NCBI GenBank assembly: GCA_958299035.1
Contig: CATQJL010000001.1
Location: 33,890,780 to 33,954,779, forward strand
Direction of reading: 5' to 3'
DNA: 64,000 nucleotides
Source of the DNA: Cylicocyclus nassatus
Lineage: Eukaryota; Nematoda; Chromadorea; Rhabditida; Strongylidae
Part shown: piece by piece, positions 45,942 through 57,163 of the stretch
How the letters are laid out: the number at the start of each line of letters is the position of its first letter
How positions within the stretch are numbered: position 1 is the stretch's first letter
The notes under the pieces: generated by a model
What the model saw: only the letters and a program-made list of their open reading frames with translations
The model's database searches: none
Told to the model about the DNA's origin: nothing
Translations under genes and position numbers: made by a program

Positions 45942-46466
45942 AGTAGATGCTTCAATGTTGTTCTTTGTATAGAGGAAGTCATTCCATGTTGTAGCAAACT
46001 TCTTATTTTTTCGAATGATATCCATCAAAACAACCTCGAACATCTTTCTCAGACTTGGCGCACGTGACTTTGTATGATACCTCAAACGACAAAATCATGG
46101 TTATAAGAATCGAACATTCATCCACATACCAGATTCTGGAACAGTTTTCCGGATTGCATCTATCTACAAAGATTCCGCTGCAGTACACTTTCAAATGATT
46201 TTCCGCTTGCTCAATCAGAGGACAGCTGGTTTTCTGAAATTTTATTCAATTCTTGCTAAATCCAAAAGGTGGTAACTAAAGCCTACCAGTTTTATTCCTT
46301 TAGGTGGAACATCGTTCAGAGATAACCCAAATGTTTCCTTCTGTAATTTATGGACCGCCTTGTACACTGAGGAGAAACCTTCGCAGTTATCTAAATCACA
46401 TATAAAGTTAGCACAAGGTAACGCAGCTTTCTTACATAACTTTTGTCTTTTCAATGTGGGTATCAT
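45942..46466 (-). CDS. Unrecognised four-exon gene, 3' end open
   Basis: Four minus-strand segments join in frame through consistent phases: 46436-46466, 46287-46390, 46130-46233 and 45942-46080. The introns are 45, 53 and 49 nt: GTAAGA...TTTAG with a CTAAC branch-like motif, GTAGGC...TTTCAG, and GTATGT...TTTGAG. A GTAAGT donor follows exon 4, so the gene continues. The visible product is 126 residues with paired cysteines (NCEGF, TSCPL, VYCSG, DRCNPENC) and a basic C-terminal half (RKMFEVVLMDIIRKNKKF). The ATG at 46466 has no trans-splice acceptor, so an upstream exon with a signal peptide may be missing. The third acceptor is weak but is the only way to join two strongly protein-like frames. 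No family recognised. Confidence 0.45.
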
Positions 46467-47160
46467 TTTTATTTATGAAAATAAATGTCTTAGCTACAAA
46501 CGCAGCCTTTTACCGAAATCTCGCCATCGCGTGTATGGATTACGGTGCATGTGTAGAAACCTAACCACTAGGCTCCACATTTTGCTGAGTGGAAGGTAAT
46601 TTAACTTGCCGTTTATGAGATGATGCCACTTCGCATGGAAGGCTTCTTTCGTACATAATTTTTTTTCTTAGCAACAAATGAATACGATGTTCATGTTCAG
46701 CATGTCGAATTACTATACTTCGCACAGTTTTGGCACATTTTGAGGATTCCCAGCTTAGTTATTGAAATAGATCCTCCGGATTTGAAATATTCGATTTGTT
46801 CAACTTCTCTAGGGCACCAGATTCCTCCTTGTCTTCAAATTTCATTTCCTTTCTAAGTTTGAATAAGTTAACCTCAAGCATTATGCTGCGTACAATTCCG
46901 TGTTTACGTGGGTTCAAGGGTGCACGGCTATACTTTTTCTGAAAAACCGTAAATTCTTGATTTTCGATCTTAAAAAAATGCTTTCTATCATTCTTTCAAA
47001 AATCATATTGTTTGCGCAACCTTGTAGCTTATATACGGTTAATAATGTCAGAAAGTGGGTGTGCTACATACAAAAAGAGGAAAGCTATGAGAGAAGTTGC
47101 AAAGCTCATATGCTAACCTAACATGTAACTGCTCAGCTCTTTTTCTACCAAACCTTGCTA

Positions 47161-48154
47161 GTGACACGCAGCAGGTATCATGAAAGTACTAAAAGCTTAA
47201 AACTATTGAACCTAACGAGGGAAGTTCACTTATTCGAAGTGACGATTCGGAATGGGATCTAAACCAGTGGATAGAGCTCAAAAACTGATCTCAGGCATAC
47301 CTTCTATATCTGCGATGTGTCGTTCTGAAAAAAGTCATGAACTTTTAATTAAATTTTTGTGAAGTTTAAATCGCAAAATCATGATAATTTTTACACAAAA
47401 GTGTGCCTGCTTAAGCAAACCAACTAATAAGCATTTTAGGTCTATTTCGAGTTCATCTGAACGCTTTCGAGTGTTTTTCGACCATGTTGTTCATCCACAG
47501 GTCGTCATTTCATTCCTAGATCACATTTCCATTGCGTATACAAAAAAGCCCCATAACCTCCATTTAGAAAAACGGGTCGCGTCGGAAACTTTTTGGAATC
47601 TATCAGTGGATAGAACGTATAACGATGTTCTCAAACATATCTGTAATATCTGCGACACGTTCTTCTAGATGGAGGTTATGGAGCCTTTTTGTGTATGTGA
47701 TAGAAGTGTGCTCTAGGAAGCAAATGAAGGCCTGTGAATAAACAACATAGTCGGAAAACACTCGAAAACGTTCGAATTAGACCTACAATGCTTACGAGGT
47801 GGTTTACTCAAGCTTGAACACTTTTGGTAGCGATTATCATGATTTTGCGACTCAAAATGCACGAAAGTTTGGCTTTGGAAAAGCTCATAACTTTTTTAAG
47901 AACAACGCATCGCAGATATAGAAGGTATATCTGAGATCAGTTTTTTGAGCTCCATTGAATGGTATAAATCTCCTTCCAAATCGCCACTTCGACTAAGTGA
48001 ACTTCCTTGTGAGTTTTCTCTGCTGATGCTGTGGTATAGCCCCTCTATCCTTGACTGCAGAATCATTTCTATTATGGGAAAAAGCAGAAAACACTCTACT
48101 AGTCACGCGCAGCAAACCTTTATAAAAGTACCAAAAAGCTTAACCATCGAACCT
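47161..48154. repeat. Large inverted repeat (foldback) flanked by direct repeats
   Basis: Arm 1 (47221-47580) and arm 2 (47652-48006) are imperfect inverted copies, about 360 bp each, sharing for example CCATAACCTCCAT, GTTGTT(C/T)AT(C/T)CACAGG and TCTATATCTGCGATG. Outside the arms lie 55-bp direct repeats (47161-47216 and 48102-48154) around CACGCGCAGCA and AAAGTAC(C/T)A. This is probably a foldback-type element or a nested insertion. The short motif AT(A)TCTGCGA also occurs in the TIR element at 34240. Confidence 0.7.
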
Positions 48155-48652
48155 TAATTTTTTTCTTCTGATGCTGGGGTACAACCACGCTATCTATAAC
48201 TATAACGACATTGTGAATCAGTTTTACGCTTGTTCGACGAAGAAACGCATAATTGATAGGACAATTCTGTGCTCTGTCAAGTGCAGTTAGCAGCAGATAA
48301 ACAAGGAAAAGGAAACAATTAGTACTTCAAAGCTTTTACGCTCGTTACTGTTCATCACATCAAAGATGCAATAGCAGTGATTTTTATACGCGAATTATAA
48401 CTATGAAATTAACGATGGCAGATTCTCAACGCCAATGCGAATCGATGTCGAGCACATTTTTGAGTTTAGAAAACTAACCAGAGTAGCATAACTCGAAGAG
48501 CAGGAAAGTATGAAACTTTGGGAATACTCTTTGACACTGAATAAAATTTAAAAAATAACACGAATTTCGAGAAGTTTGTAGTTCTAGTGATGAATGCCTC
48601 CACAAACAAGTTGGGTTTGCTTGATAAAAGTGGATAAATGATACCGAGTAGC

Positions 48653-48781
48653 ATTGGCGTTTAGCAAGGAGATGTACATCATTATGCTTCCTTCGAACAC
48701 TAATAACATATCCGTTTCGTAAATCTGCGAAACAGATTGTTCCACAGATTTTGCCTTGTTTACAGGCGATTTCAAGTTCAC
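48653..48781 (-). other. Exon-like fragment, inverted relative at 49145-49222
   Basis: The minus strand encodes VSQIYETDMLLVFEGSIMMY with a GTATCA donor-like end. The plus strand at 49145-49222 encodes the related VSQMWKADMLTLFRSDFMMH after a TTTTACAG acceptor-like site. About half the residues agree. Two inverted copies of an unknown exon, at least one probably dead. Confidence 0.35.
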
Positions 48782-48884
48782 GCATCACCATTGCGGTAGA
48801 AATGTGTATCGAAACGCAGTTACTTGTTTATTCTTGTAAATAATCAAGATAATTTTTGAAATTATTTAAAAATTCAAATTATTG

Positions 48885-49072
48885 TAAAAAAAATTTTTTT
48901 GGGGGCATGGCCTCGCCACGCCCCTTTTTCTAGATTTGGGTTATGGGCCCACAAAAATTTTCAGAAGCACTCCAAAAAATTTTTCGGTGCACGTGGCTAA
49001 CGCCACACACCTTTATTTGGAAAAAAATTTTGCCCCCCTCCCCACGAAAATCCTGGGACCGCCACTGGAGAC
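48885..49072 (+). repeat. Dispersed repeat, copy 3
   Basis: Shares CCAAAAAATTTTTCGG and the edge AATCCTGGGACCGCCA with the other copies of this family. Confidence 0.6.
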
Positions 49073-49335
49073 AGATATACAATACATGATACACCCGTAT
49101 TCGATGTATAGACAAAATCAAATCCGGAAATCCGTAACTTCTTTTACAGAACCGTTTCGCAGATGTGGAAAGCAGATATGTTAACACTATTCCGAAGCGA
49201 CTTCATGATGCATGCCTCCATCCCAGGGACTGAGGGGGCTCCTGGTCAGGATTCACACCGCGCGCGGCGGCCTCTCGTAGCGCCCAAATTGCCTCACAAA
49301 AACTTTCCAGTGCTAAAGTGGTACGACGCCACAGC

Positions 49336-49347
49336 GGGGGGGGGGGG
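49336..49347 (+). repeat. G12 homopolymer tract
   Basis: Twelve consecutive G. Confidence 0.9.
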
Positions 49348-49499
49348 ATGGCGGCAGATACATTACTCGATGACATAAGTAATATTGCGGCAGGAGTACT
49401 GACGGGAGCTGAAGCCTGTACTGCTGGAGGTCGCGTTGCGTCGTCGCTTCGCGAAAAATCGTGACTCCCGACTGAGGGTGGAGGAGGGGAGGTGGCTTC

Positions 49500-49795
49500 T
49501 GTAATTACTTGCCTGAGTTTTAAAAATGTGCAAATGACTTCCTTTCAATTCTAAATAAACTGATTTGATTTTCCAAATTGTTTGAAAACTCAAGCTTTGT
49601 AAAAAAAAAGTTTCTCGGGGCTGGCTGCAGCCACGCACCTTCCCTTCGAATTCCAGGGTCATGAGCCCGCAAAAATTTCGAGGACCACTTTAAAACAATT
49701 TTTGACTGCGTGTCTAACGCTAGGCACCTCCATTCAGAAAAATTTTCTCCCTCTCCCCTCCCCACCTCTCCGAACGGAAATCCTGGGACCGCCAA
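49500..49795 (+). repeat. Dispersed repeat, copy 4
   Basis: Begins around AAAAATGTGCAAATGACTTCC and ends AATCCTGGGACCGCCA; nearest relative is 48885-49072, 430 bases upstream. Confidence 0.6.
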
Positions 49796-50071
49796 TGCGA
49801 CCCTTCCCTGTGAGCGAAATGGAAATGCCTCACAGCTGTCCACGTGACAAACGAAGTCACGGTATCTTAGGTATCAGATGCGCCTTATGATTTTCGCAAT
49901 GCGTTATGTAGAACTAGCAAAGCCAATATCTAGCCGAAGTAAACCTCAAATATTATCACGTGATGTACAACAGTTATTGCTCTCATTTTCGAAGAAATGA
50001 AAAACGAATCAGATGAGTACAGTCAGCGCAAGATTCGCTGTTTCATCCTTGTCAAAGTATCGCTTACTCAC

Positions 50072-50257
50072 CGATCCCATTTTCTTTTGCTGTGAATCCT
50101 CTTGCTAGCAGCAGTATCTGAACATCATTTTCAAATCCCAGAAACAACAGCTCATCTTACCATCTGAATAAATCGCATGTTCGCGCACTGCCTCTGTCGA
50201 ATAGAATGTTTGACTTTGAAAATGTTGTTGCTGGCAATCGTGTACTTGGTAATTGTG
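50072..50257 (-). CDS. Two candidate exons of an unrecognised gene
   Basis: Exon 50161-50257 (after TTCAG) and exon 50072-50117 (after GTTCAG) join across a 43-nt intron with a GTAAGA donor; a GTGAGT donor follows the second. The combined reading runs HNYQVHDCQQQHF... to SKRIHSKRKWD in one frame with matching phases. No start or stop is in view and no family is recognised. A minus-strand frame at 50550-50665 (LLKVLPELNAVSAIRLDFF) could be an upstream exon, though the plus strand is also open there. Confidence 0.35.
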
Positions 50258-51444
50258 CTGAACTTGAAAAGCTCTGCATGTGGCTTTCAATAGCATGACA
50301 GGTAAAAAGAAAGAAGCACTTTGGAGCAGTGGAACAATTTCAGTGTGTGTCTAACTGACTGTCTAAAAAGCATGATGCACAAAAGTTAAAGCATGCTGAG
50401 AAATTGTGATTTTGGGCAAAAACCTCATAAGGGATAGAAACTGTTTTAAAATTATGGATAACAAAAGCTTCATGCTGTCATCTCCCATTCTAACACAAGT
50501 TCGATTCTTGTCCAAACATAGCGAACAAATAACAACAAACAAAACAACTCCCATGGCATTCTCCAGAAAAAAATCCAGCCTGATTGCGCTGACTGCGTTG
50601 AGCTCTGGCAAAACTTTTAGCAAAGCTTGCGCAGTAATGTCTGGAGGTGTCGTACGTGGTCGCAACCTAAGCTATTCAGTTTCATTTCGCGAACCAATGA
50701 TCTGTTTTGCCGGCTATCTTTTTATCTTGCGTATCAGGCTGCTGCATAAGTTCTATCCAATTTTAAGCTTTAGATTCAAAATGTGGTAACTTCTTTCAGA
50801 GTAAACTTTCTTCAATGATTTTGATTTCAATGTGTTGAGCAGCTCGGCTTGCGAACAACCTTGTTAAAGAAGAAGCAAGAACTCAAAACTTTACAGTATT
50901 CCTTTTCAAGTCTGTCTTTTCTGACATGGCAATGCTCCCTTAGGAGAATAGATAGGCATATAAGTTAACCATGGACAGATAGAGAAATTTTCGCTGATTA
51001 TTTGGCAGCCTGAAGGAGTCCATGGGGCTCCCGTGCCGAGAGATTTTTTTTGACCAAACAAAAAATAAGCCACTATTGACTTGCGCTTCAGTGCATGTGT
51101 GCATGTCAATTCGCAAATTTTGAAAATTCCTGACGTGAGCGGCGAAAAGGAAGTAGTGGATAGGCCCTGTTAGCTCTCACTTTACTCTGGCACTTCCAAC
51201 TTTGACTCAACACTCAACGATTGCCTCTATTCGCAGAAAGTTACTGCTTGTAGAACATTTATACAAAAGATATATGTTCGACAAGAAATTTTACTAGAAA
51301 GAAGTTTTTTAATGAAATTGACCTTGTGCACATACTAGTCTGTTATACCCTTATTCCGCAACAAGTAAAAAGACTTGAAGGGCGCATTGTGGAGATTTTT
51401 CTGCAAGAAGTTACTTCCTACATGAGAACGTGCCCCGGCCATCT

Positions 51445-51456
51445 GGGGGGGGGGGG
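51445..51456 (+). repeat. G12 homopolymer tract
   Basis: Twelve consecutive G. Confidence 0.9.
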
Positions 51457-52159
51457 ATCTTAGTCCTGAGATCTCATTAGACCGAAGGATTTGTTGAAAG
51501 ATATGTGTTAGAAAGTGCAGAAAAGGCGCTTTTTAATGATACAAATAGTATCGCATTTAAGGTGATATTCTCTTAGAGCAGCCTTCAAACATGAGGCAAA
51601 AAATCGGACATAACTTATGCAGCAGCCTAGTATATCGCAAGCTGATACGTCAGACTATAGAGGTGACGAGATCTCAAAAAATCACGATATATTCGTGATA
51701 TAAAGAAAGCCAATAAACAGATCAATGTCTAGCGAAATGAGGCTGAGCTCCATATGTTGCGACCACGTACGTAAGTCCATAGAGATTGATACGGTTCCCA
51801 TCCGTGTGAATGAGAGCTATCAAGGTTGCCAACATTGTACAAAACAACCTATCAGTTTGAACACAGAGCAGCACTTCTAATTTCCGCGTTAATACACTCC
51901 TATAGTGTTTTTACAATAATTACAGACAAAGCTATCAACATTTGTGCGTGTTAAAGGGCAGCTTATTGCCTGTTGCTTGCACTCTTCTCAAATTGAAAAC
52001 TAAAGTGCAAGCATGTATATGTCCAGCATTCATTCAAGCAACATAGTCGCGAGCAACTTCGGCATTACAGCTGATTTATCCATTAAGTACTCAGTTATAT
52101 TGGTTGAGGCGAGTTGGTTTTTGGAAGCTGCATGCCCTTGATGTAGTGTGGGGCAGGGC

Positions 52160-52173
52160 GGGGGGGGGGGGGG
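52160..52173 (+). repeat. G14 homopolymer tract
   Basis: Fourteen consecutive G, the longest in the window, inside a wider G-rich stretch (52148-52198). Confidence 0.9.
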
Positions 52174-53079
52174 AGAAGGGAGGGCGGGGGAGGGGGGAGC
52201 AATCCTGCTCCACCCAGAAGCTTCATAGCTTTCAAATTTGCCGAGCTATTGCTTAGCATTTGGGTGGATGACTAAAGGGATGTGTGCTTCTATTCGAATT
52301 GCCTTTTCGGATGATTTTTAACCATACTGGAAATGTGTTTATTTCCAAAAATCTCTTCTATCTGCCACGCCCGCTAGAAGCAAGCCATAAGTCTCTTTCA
52401 GCGAACGCAGGACCAGGATCACGGGTTAGCTCCTTCTGGCGCTCAAAAGCAGTTTTAAGCGACTCGGCGCAAACTGGATATTGTTCTGTGCGGGGGAGGA
52501 ATAGGCAAAGAGTGTATCGTTCTGAAGGGTCCGGGCCATATTGCAAAGATGTGTATGGACATTTCAGTAGTATATAACGAAACTAGTACCGCACTTTTCT
52601 AATCTCTTCTTAACGTTTGCTCCAGTTGCACACATCAGTTCTAAAAAGTTAATAATGAGCATGCTGGCGACATACTCATGGTTGAACAACGCGAGAATCG
52701 AAATGCTTCGAACAAACAAAAGCCTTTTCATACAAGAAACGCGATGATGTGACATCTTTGGTACACCTGCTCGTAAGGGAGCTTGAACATGGCCCAAAAA
52801 TCTATGAATTCTCACGTGAATAGACCAAAGCTTAGCTTAATTCCGAAATGACTGAAAACGTCCCACTGATAACAGTTAAGCTGAGCACGACACTTTGCTA
52901 TATAATTTAATTTATTTATTTAATTTATTCACTATAATTTCATAACTTTTGACAAGTTGTGTCTTTACTATATTCAACGGTTTTGTTCCACTTGCGCGTA
53001 CAATATCTTAGCTCAAAAAACTCATACTGCAATGCCGCACATGGCAGTTACCGAAAACAAAATTGTTACTTTGTTTACT

Positions 53080-53520
53080 GCTCCTCGGAATTCATTTGGA
53101 AAAGCCGCTTTGATCTGAATTTCTTTGTTGCTACGTGTTCGCATTTATTTTGAGCCCAGAATTCACCACTCACCAGATAATTACGGACCGATGACTGCAA
53201 GATCATCAGTTGGGTCAAAATATTCCAGTATTTATGCGCGCACAATCTGTTTGCGAACTCCATCAACAAAGCATTGGAGCCATAAAGTCAATCCCCTCAG
53301 TTCCTTGATGGCACACTCCCATTCACATGCAAGCAATGAAAGTGATACTCGAGCTTTATTAAACGCAACAACCGCGTATCTGAAAATTGATGTCACAGAG
53401 TGCAGCACTTGATGCGTGAGCAATTCAAGTTTTCTCGAACATTGCAGATGCAGTTTTGACTAGAGCTTTTCTATCTTTCTGTCCTTTCTCCATAAAGTTT
53501 CCAAGCATGAACACATGATT
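53080..53520 (-). CDS. Unrecognised coding fragment, minus copy of an inverted pair
   Basis: The minus strand encodes FMEKGQKDRKALVKTASAMF, then in another frame VLHSVTSIFRYAVVAFNKAR and ACEWECAIKELRGLTLWLQ, ending FVDGVRKQI. A possible 49-nt intron (GTGCGC...TTGCAG, 53200-53248) leads to SSVRNYLVSGEFW. Relative to the plus copy at 54922-55400 there is an indel near 53425 that breaks the frame unless spliced. I do not recognise the protein. Conservation of wording between diverged copies shows it was once translated. Confidence 0.4.
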
Positions 53521-53601
53521 AAACAAAGTGCCAGAATAACGTTCCTCTCTCTCTCAAAAAAAGAGAGAATCTTCATAAAGTTCTCAAGCATGGACACATT
53601 T

Positions 53602-54083
53602 TGTATATAAAGCTGAATGCCTATTTGTATGTCTGTAAGTATGTCTGTACGTATGTTCCGAATAGGAAATTCCATTTTTGAACCGATGCGGACCAAATTT
53701 GGCACACATACACTTCGGCCGGGTGGGTGTCGTAGGCCACTTTTCTCCATCGTCTATCGATTATATCGATTTTTATCGAATTTTTGTAAAGTTTGAGGTA
53801 CAGGGCTGGGAGTTGGCACAGGGAGTGATCAAGCATGCAGATTACAAAAACAAAATCATTTTTTGAAAGTATCCGCTACTTTTATCGACTTTATCAGACT
53901 TTTTGCAAAGCTTGAGCTACGAGGCTGGGAGTTGGCACAGGGATAGTCGAGCATGGTGATTACTAAAACAGTGGGAATAGTGAATTGGCAAGTAGACGTG
54001 CGCACAGAGAAAGGTTGTACAGGGATAGGATCAGAGCTTTATCATAGTGAACAGGGACGGGCGGAGTCGGGTAAACCAGCTAG
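53602..54083 (+). mobile_element. Helitron-like non-autonomous element
   Basis: Starts at a TATATAAAGCTGAATGCC-type end followed by repeated TGTCTGTA and ends GGGCGGAGTCGGGTAAACCAGCTAG before T. That CTAG|T end and the GC-rich 3' segment are typical of Helitron-like elements. It contains an internal imperfect repeat (GGCTGGGAGTTGGCACAGGG at 53805 and 53923). No helicase is encoded. Class assignment is inference. Confidence 0.5.
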
Positions 54084-54420
54084 TGATTACTTAAGGCATT
54101 TATATCATTTTTCTCACAAAAGAGGAAGAAACTTACAAAAATACACATGGCTATAGGTATGTTGATGTCCTTAGCAGACACGATTGGTTGTCTGTTTCAC
54201 CACGGAAGCACTAAAATGCAAGCCATAAATGCTGAAGTCTTCAGAAGCTCCGTCGATTACAATATCCAATGGACATATGCTTATTCGTTTGTGATAAATT
54301 AAATTAAGATTTCTAATTTATAATAGGTTGAAAAAGTAGCATGAACTTTTGGAGCGATGTAGTGATATCAATACTGTATAATATTTGACTTAGCCATTTT
54401 TTGTACGTTAGTTGGTTCAG

Positions 54421-54470
54421 ATTCCATAGCTCCTTCTAATCATGCCCAAAGATAGAAGGAGCTATGGAAT
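54421..54470. repeat. Perfect 18-bp stem hairpin
   Basis: ATTCCATAGCTCCTTCTA (54421-54438) pairs exactly with 54453-54470 around a 14-base loop. Confidence 0.85.
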
Positions 54471-54870
54471 TTGAACCAAATTTGGCAGGCACAATGTATG
54501 GAATGGGGCGTGTGTCAATAAGCCATTTTGTTCGCGAAACACCGTTTGAATCGACATTGATTTTTTGCAGTTTTTGTTTAAAAAATTTTGCATGTTCGCC
54601 TCAAAAACGATAGAAGGAATCACGGAATCTGATCCAAATTTGGCACGCACAATGTCTGTGATAAGCGTATGTTAATAAGTTTTTTTGTTCAGGACACACT
54701 AATTGCCGCTATTAACTCATCACTTTTTGAAGTTTCTGCTTATAAATTTTTTTATATCCGATCAAAAAGGAAAAGATTAGAGAAGTTATGGAATCTGATC
54801 CAAATTTGGCAATGGGACCGTGTGTTAATAAGTTTTTTGTTCAGGACACACTGATTGACGCACACATTCT
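54455..54870 (+). repeat. Degenerate tandem repeat, about 160 bp, three units
   Basis: The block GAA(T)CTGATCCAAATTTGGCA recurs at about 54470, 54628 and 54794, with AATAAGTTTTTTGTTCAGGACACAC in units 2 and 3. The AAATTTGGCA phrase also occurs in the Helitron-like element upstream (53694). Confidence 0.7.
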
Positions 54871-54921
54871 TTGTTTATGAAGATTTTTGCTATTTTAAGA
54901 GAAATGATATTCCCGCATCAT

Positions 54922-55400
54922 GAGTCCATGCTCAAAAACTTTATAGAGAAAGGACAAAAAGATAGAAAAGACCTGACCAAAGCTGCATCTGCAATGTTTG
55001 AGAAAACCTTGAACTGCACGCATCATGTGCTGCACTCTGTGACGCACCTTTCAAATAATATTGTTGTTGCGTTTAATAAAGCTCGAGTACTACTTTCACT
55101 GCCTACATGTAAATGAGAGCATGGCATCAAGCAAATGAGGGGAATGACTTTATGGCTCCAATGATTTGTTGATGGAGTTTGTCAACAGATTGTGCACGCA
55201 TAAATACTGGAAAATTTAACATAACTTGAATCTTGCAGTCATTAACATTGTAATTATCTGGTGAGTGTGAATCGTTGGCTCCAGATAAATGCCAACATGT
55301 ACCAACAAAGAAATACAAATTAAAGCAGTTTTCCCAAGTGAGACCGATACCGCTCGGCTTGACTACGTTTTCCAAGAACATCGAGATGACGGCTGCCATC
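54922..55400 (+). pseudogene. Plus copy of the inverted coding pair, with stops
   Basis: Encodes MLKNFIEKGQKDRKDLTKAA and VLHSVTHLSNNIVVAFNKAR, matching the minus-strand fragment at 53080-53520. In this copy a conserved tryptophan codon and a conserved cysteine codon have become TGA (near 55111 and 55168), so it is dead. Downstream it continues into VRPIPLGLTTFSKNIEMTAA, a segment repeated in inverted orientation next to the BEL/Pao relic (56930-57045). Confidence 0.6.
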
Positions 55401-55717
55401 GCTTGCCTGGCTTAATTTTTTTGAAAAAGTGACTTTATGAGGATGTAAAATTCAGAGAATTAGCAACTGTAACTATCCTGGTGTAAAGGTTACCATGCCC
55501 CTTTGTTTGTTTCTCAGGCAAAAATATGGCCCTCCATGGCTCAAAACCTTCTTCAAGGTTTCTACCGTAAATCTACAGGATAAAGAGGGTGGGTAATATT
55601 CGCTCTATACTCCAAAGCTAGTTCGACAAAATAGTACTTGAAGCTTTTTCAAAGACATCATGGCAAAAAAATTATTAACAATAAAACAGCCACATTCTTT
55701 GAGATCCTTTTATATTA

Positions 55718-55965
55718 GGTCATTCCGGAAGTAATTTCGCTTTTTTCGAACGGATGCCACATACGATGGAACAAAGGTTTCTAAGAGGCCTTGGATGCAT
55801 TCGATGCAGCATTTCATTCTCTTTCTAATGGTTATGAAATTGTTGCAAAACAGTCAATGAACTTTCAGAAAATAACCAAAATCTGCGATCCATGCTTTTT
55901 GAGATGGTTAAGTTGCACGATTTTTTGAAACTTTCATATTATCCTTCAAAGGGAGTTCAAGTAAA
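55718..55965 (+). mobile_element. Mariner-type MITE fragment
   Basis: Starts GGTCATTCCGGAAGTAATTTCG next to TA and matches the left arm of the element at 57450-58442 for about 250 bp. The right half is missing. Confidence 0.65.
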
Positions 55966-56239
55966 GCTTAAAGAATGACTGACAGCTTAAAGAATGACTA
56001 ACAACAGCACTAACATCTAAAGCAAAAGAAAAATTGAAGTTTGAATCAATCGGTAGAATTCCCAAGGTTTTTTCTTGCCACCGAAGCATCTTTCACGTAA
56101 TGGAGCCGTCCACTGAGTGTGAATCGGTAGATCCTTCCGGTGATATGGCTTCCCGTGGTAGGAAGATTGGTGAGATTGTTTCGATAGGTAGATTTGCGTT
56201 CGACATTCGTCCTTTAGATTTCCACAGTACTTCCTGCTC

Positions 56240-56830
56240 GTCGTAAAAACAACTTCATTGTCGTTTTACCTCTTCGTAGGGCGGGTATTGTATTCGTGCA
56301 AATCGAAAAAGTATCGTTTCAGCCCTCTTGAAGTGTACTGCATGGCTGTCACTAAGATCTTCTCGGTCCCTTTCACGCTTTTTTTGCAAAAAGAGTAACA
56401 CCTTTTGCGTCGTACGAAGAAGCAGTCGTGTCCTAATAAACTCTTCAGCCCTGATATTACATTTCGATTCGGTGACCTCGCAACCTCACTTTCTTGCGCG
56501 TAGCAGCTTTTTTCCGTTGGATGGTCGGTTATATCGACTGGCCACTGGTCTTCAGGTTGACATAGGAAATTTGAATCCTTTCACCAGAGGTCAAATGACT
56601 TTAGATCTGCGATATTTACACCTCTGCCACCAACGTCAGCGGGGTTAGTATCGCCCGGCACGTACCGAAGTTGAGCGTCTGGTGCATTTTCCCGTGTTGC
56701 CGTAACCCGTTTTTGGATAAAAACAGGCAAACGTTTGTCACTTTTGATCAACAGTGAGTGCCACACTACTCTCGAATCAGATGATTGAGTTCTCAAGATG
56801 CCATGGAGGGCCACATTTTGCCTGAGAAAG
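56240..56830 (-). pseudogene. BEL/Pao retrotransposon fragment (RNase H end to integrase start)
   Basis: Minus-strand frames read SSDSRVVWHSLLIKSDKRLP, then VFIQKRV and LRYVPGDTNPADVGGRGV, the RNase H-to-integrase linker typical of BEL/Pao polyproteins (SDS, lpVFikNRV and RYVPtd.NPADv.tRG). Beyond 56600 the sense runs on in broken frames (QPEDQWPVDI; RTRLLLRTTQKVLLFLQ; ETILFRFARIQYPP). Several frameshifts and stops make it inactive. Flanking segments are repeated in opposite orientation at 55298-55545. No LTRs were identified beside it. Confidence 0.75.
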
Positions 56831-57163
56831 AAAAGAAGGGGACCTGATAGCCTTTACACCAGGATAGTTACAGTTGCTGATTCTCTGAATTTCACATCCT
56901 CATCAAGTTACTTTAAAAAAAAATTATGCCAGGTAAGCGATGGCAGCCGTCACCTCGATGTTCTTGGAAAACGTAGTCAAGCCGAACGGTTCCCGTCTCA
57001 CTTGGAAAAACTGCTTTGATCTATATTTTTTTGTTGGTACATGTTAGCAAGCTTTCTTGTAAAGAGCATTGTTGTTTCGCTTCGAAAAGTCTCTCTTTTT
57101 GCTGTAGAAGTGAGCGAATGGGGAGGGGTATCTCGAATTACCCACTTTCTGAACATTAAATCT

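Larger units (their letters stand above)
50800..53070. other. No gene recognised
   Basis: Contains G12 (51445-51456) and G14 (52160-52173) tracts and a small palindrome ATCACGATATATTCGTGAT near 51696. No coding region that I can support. Confidence 0.4.

Noticed and set aside
50406..50789. 127-codon plus-strand frame as a gene
   Set aside because: No recognised motif, no trans-splice context, and the antisense frame over the same bases looks equally protein-like; neither can be supported alone.
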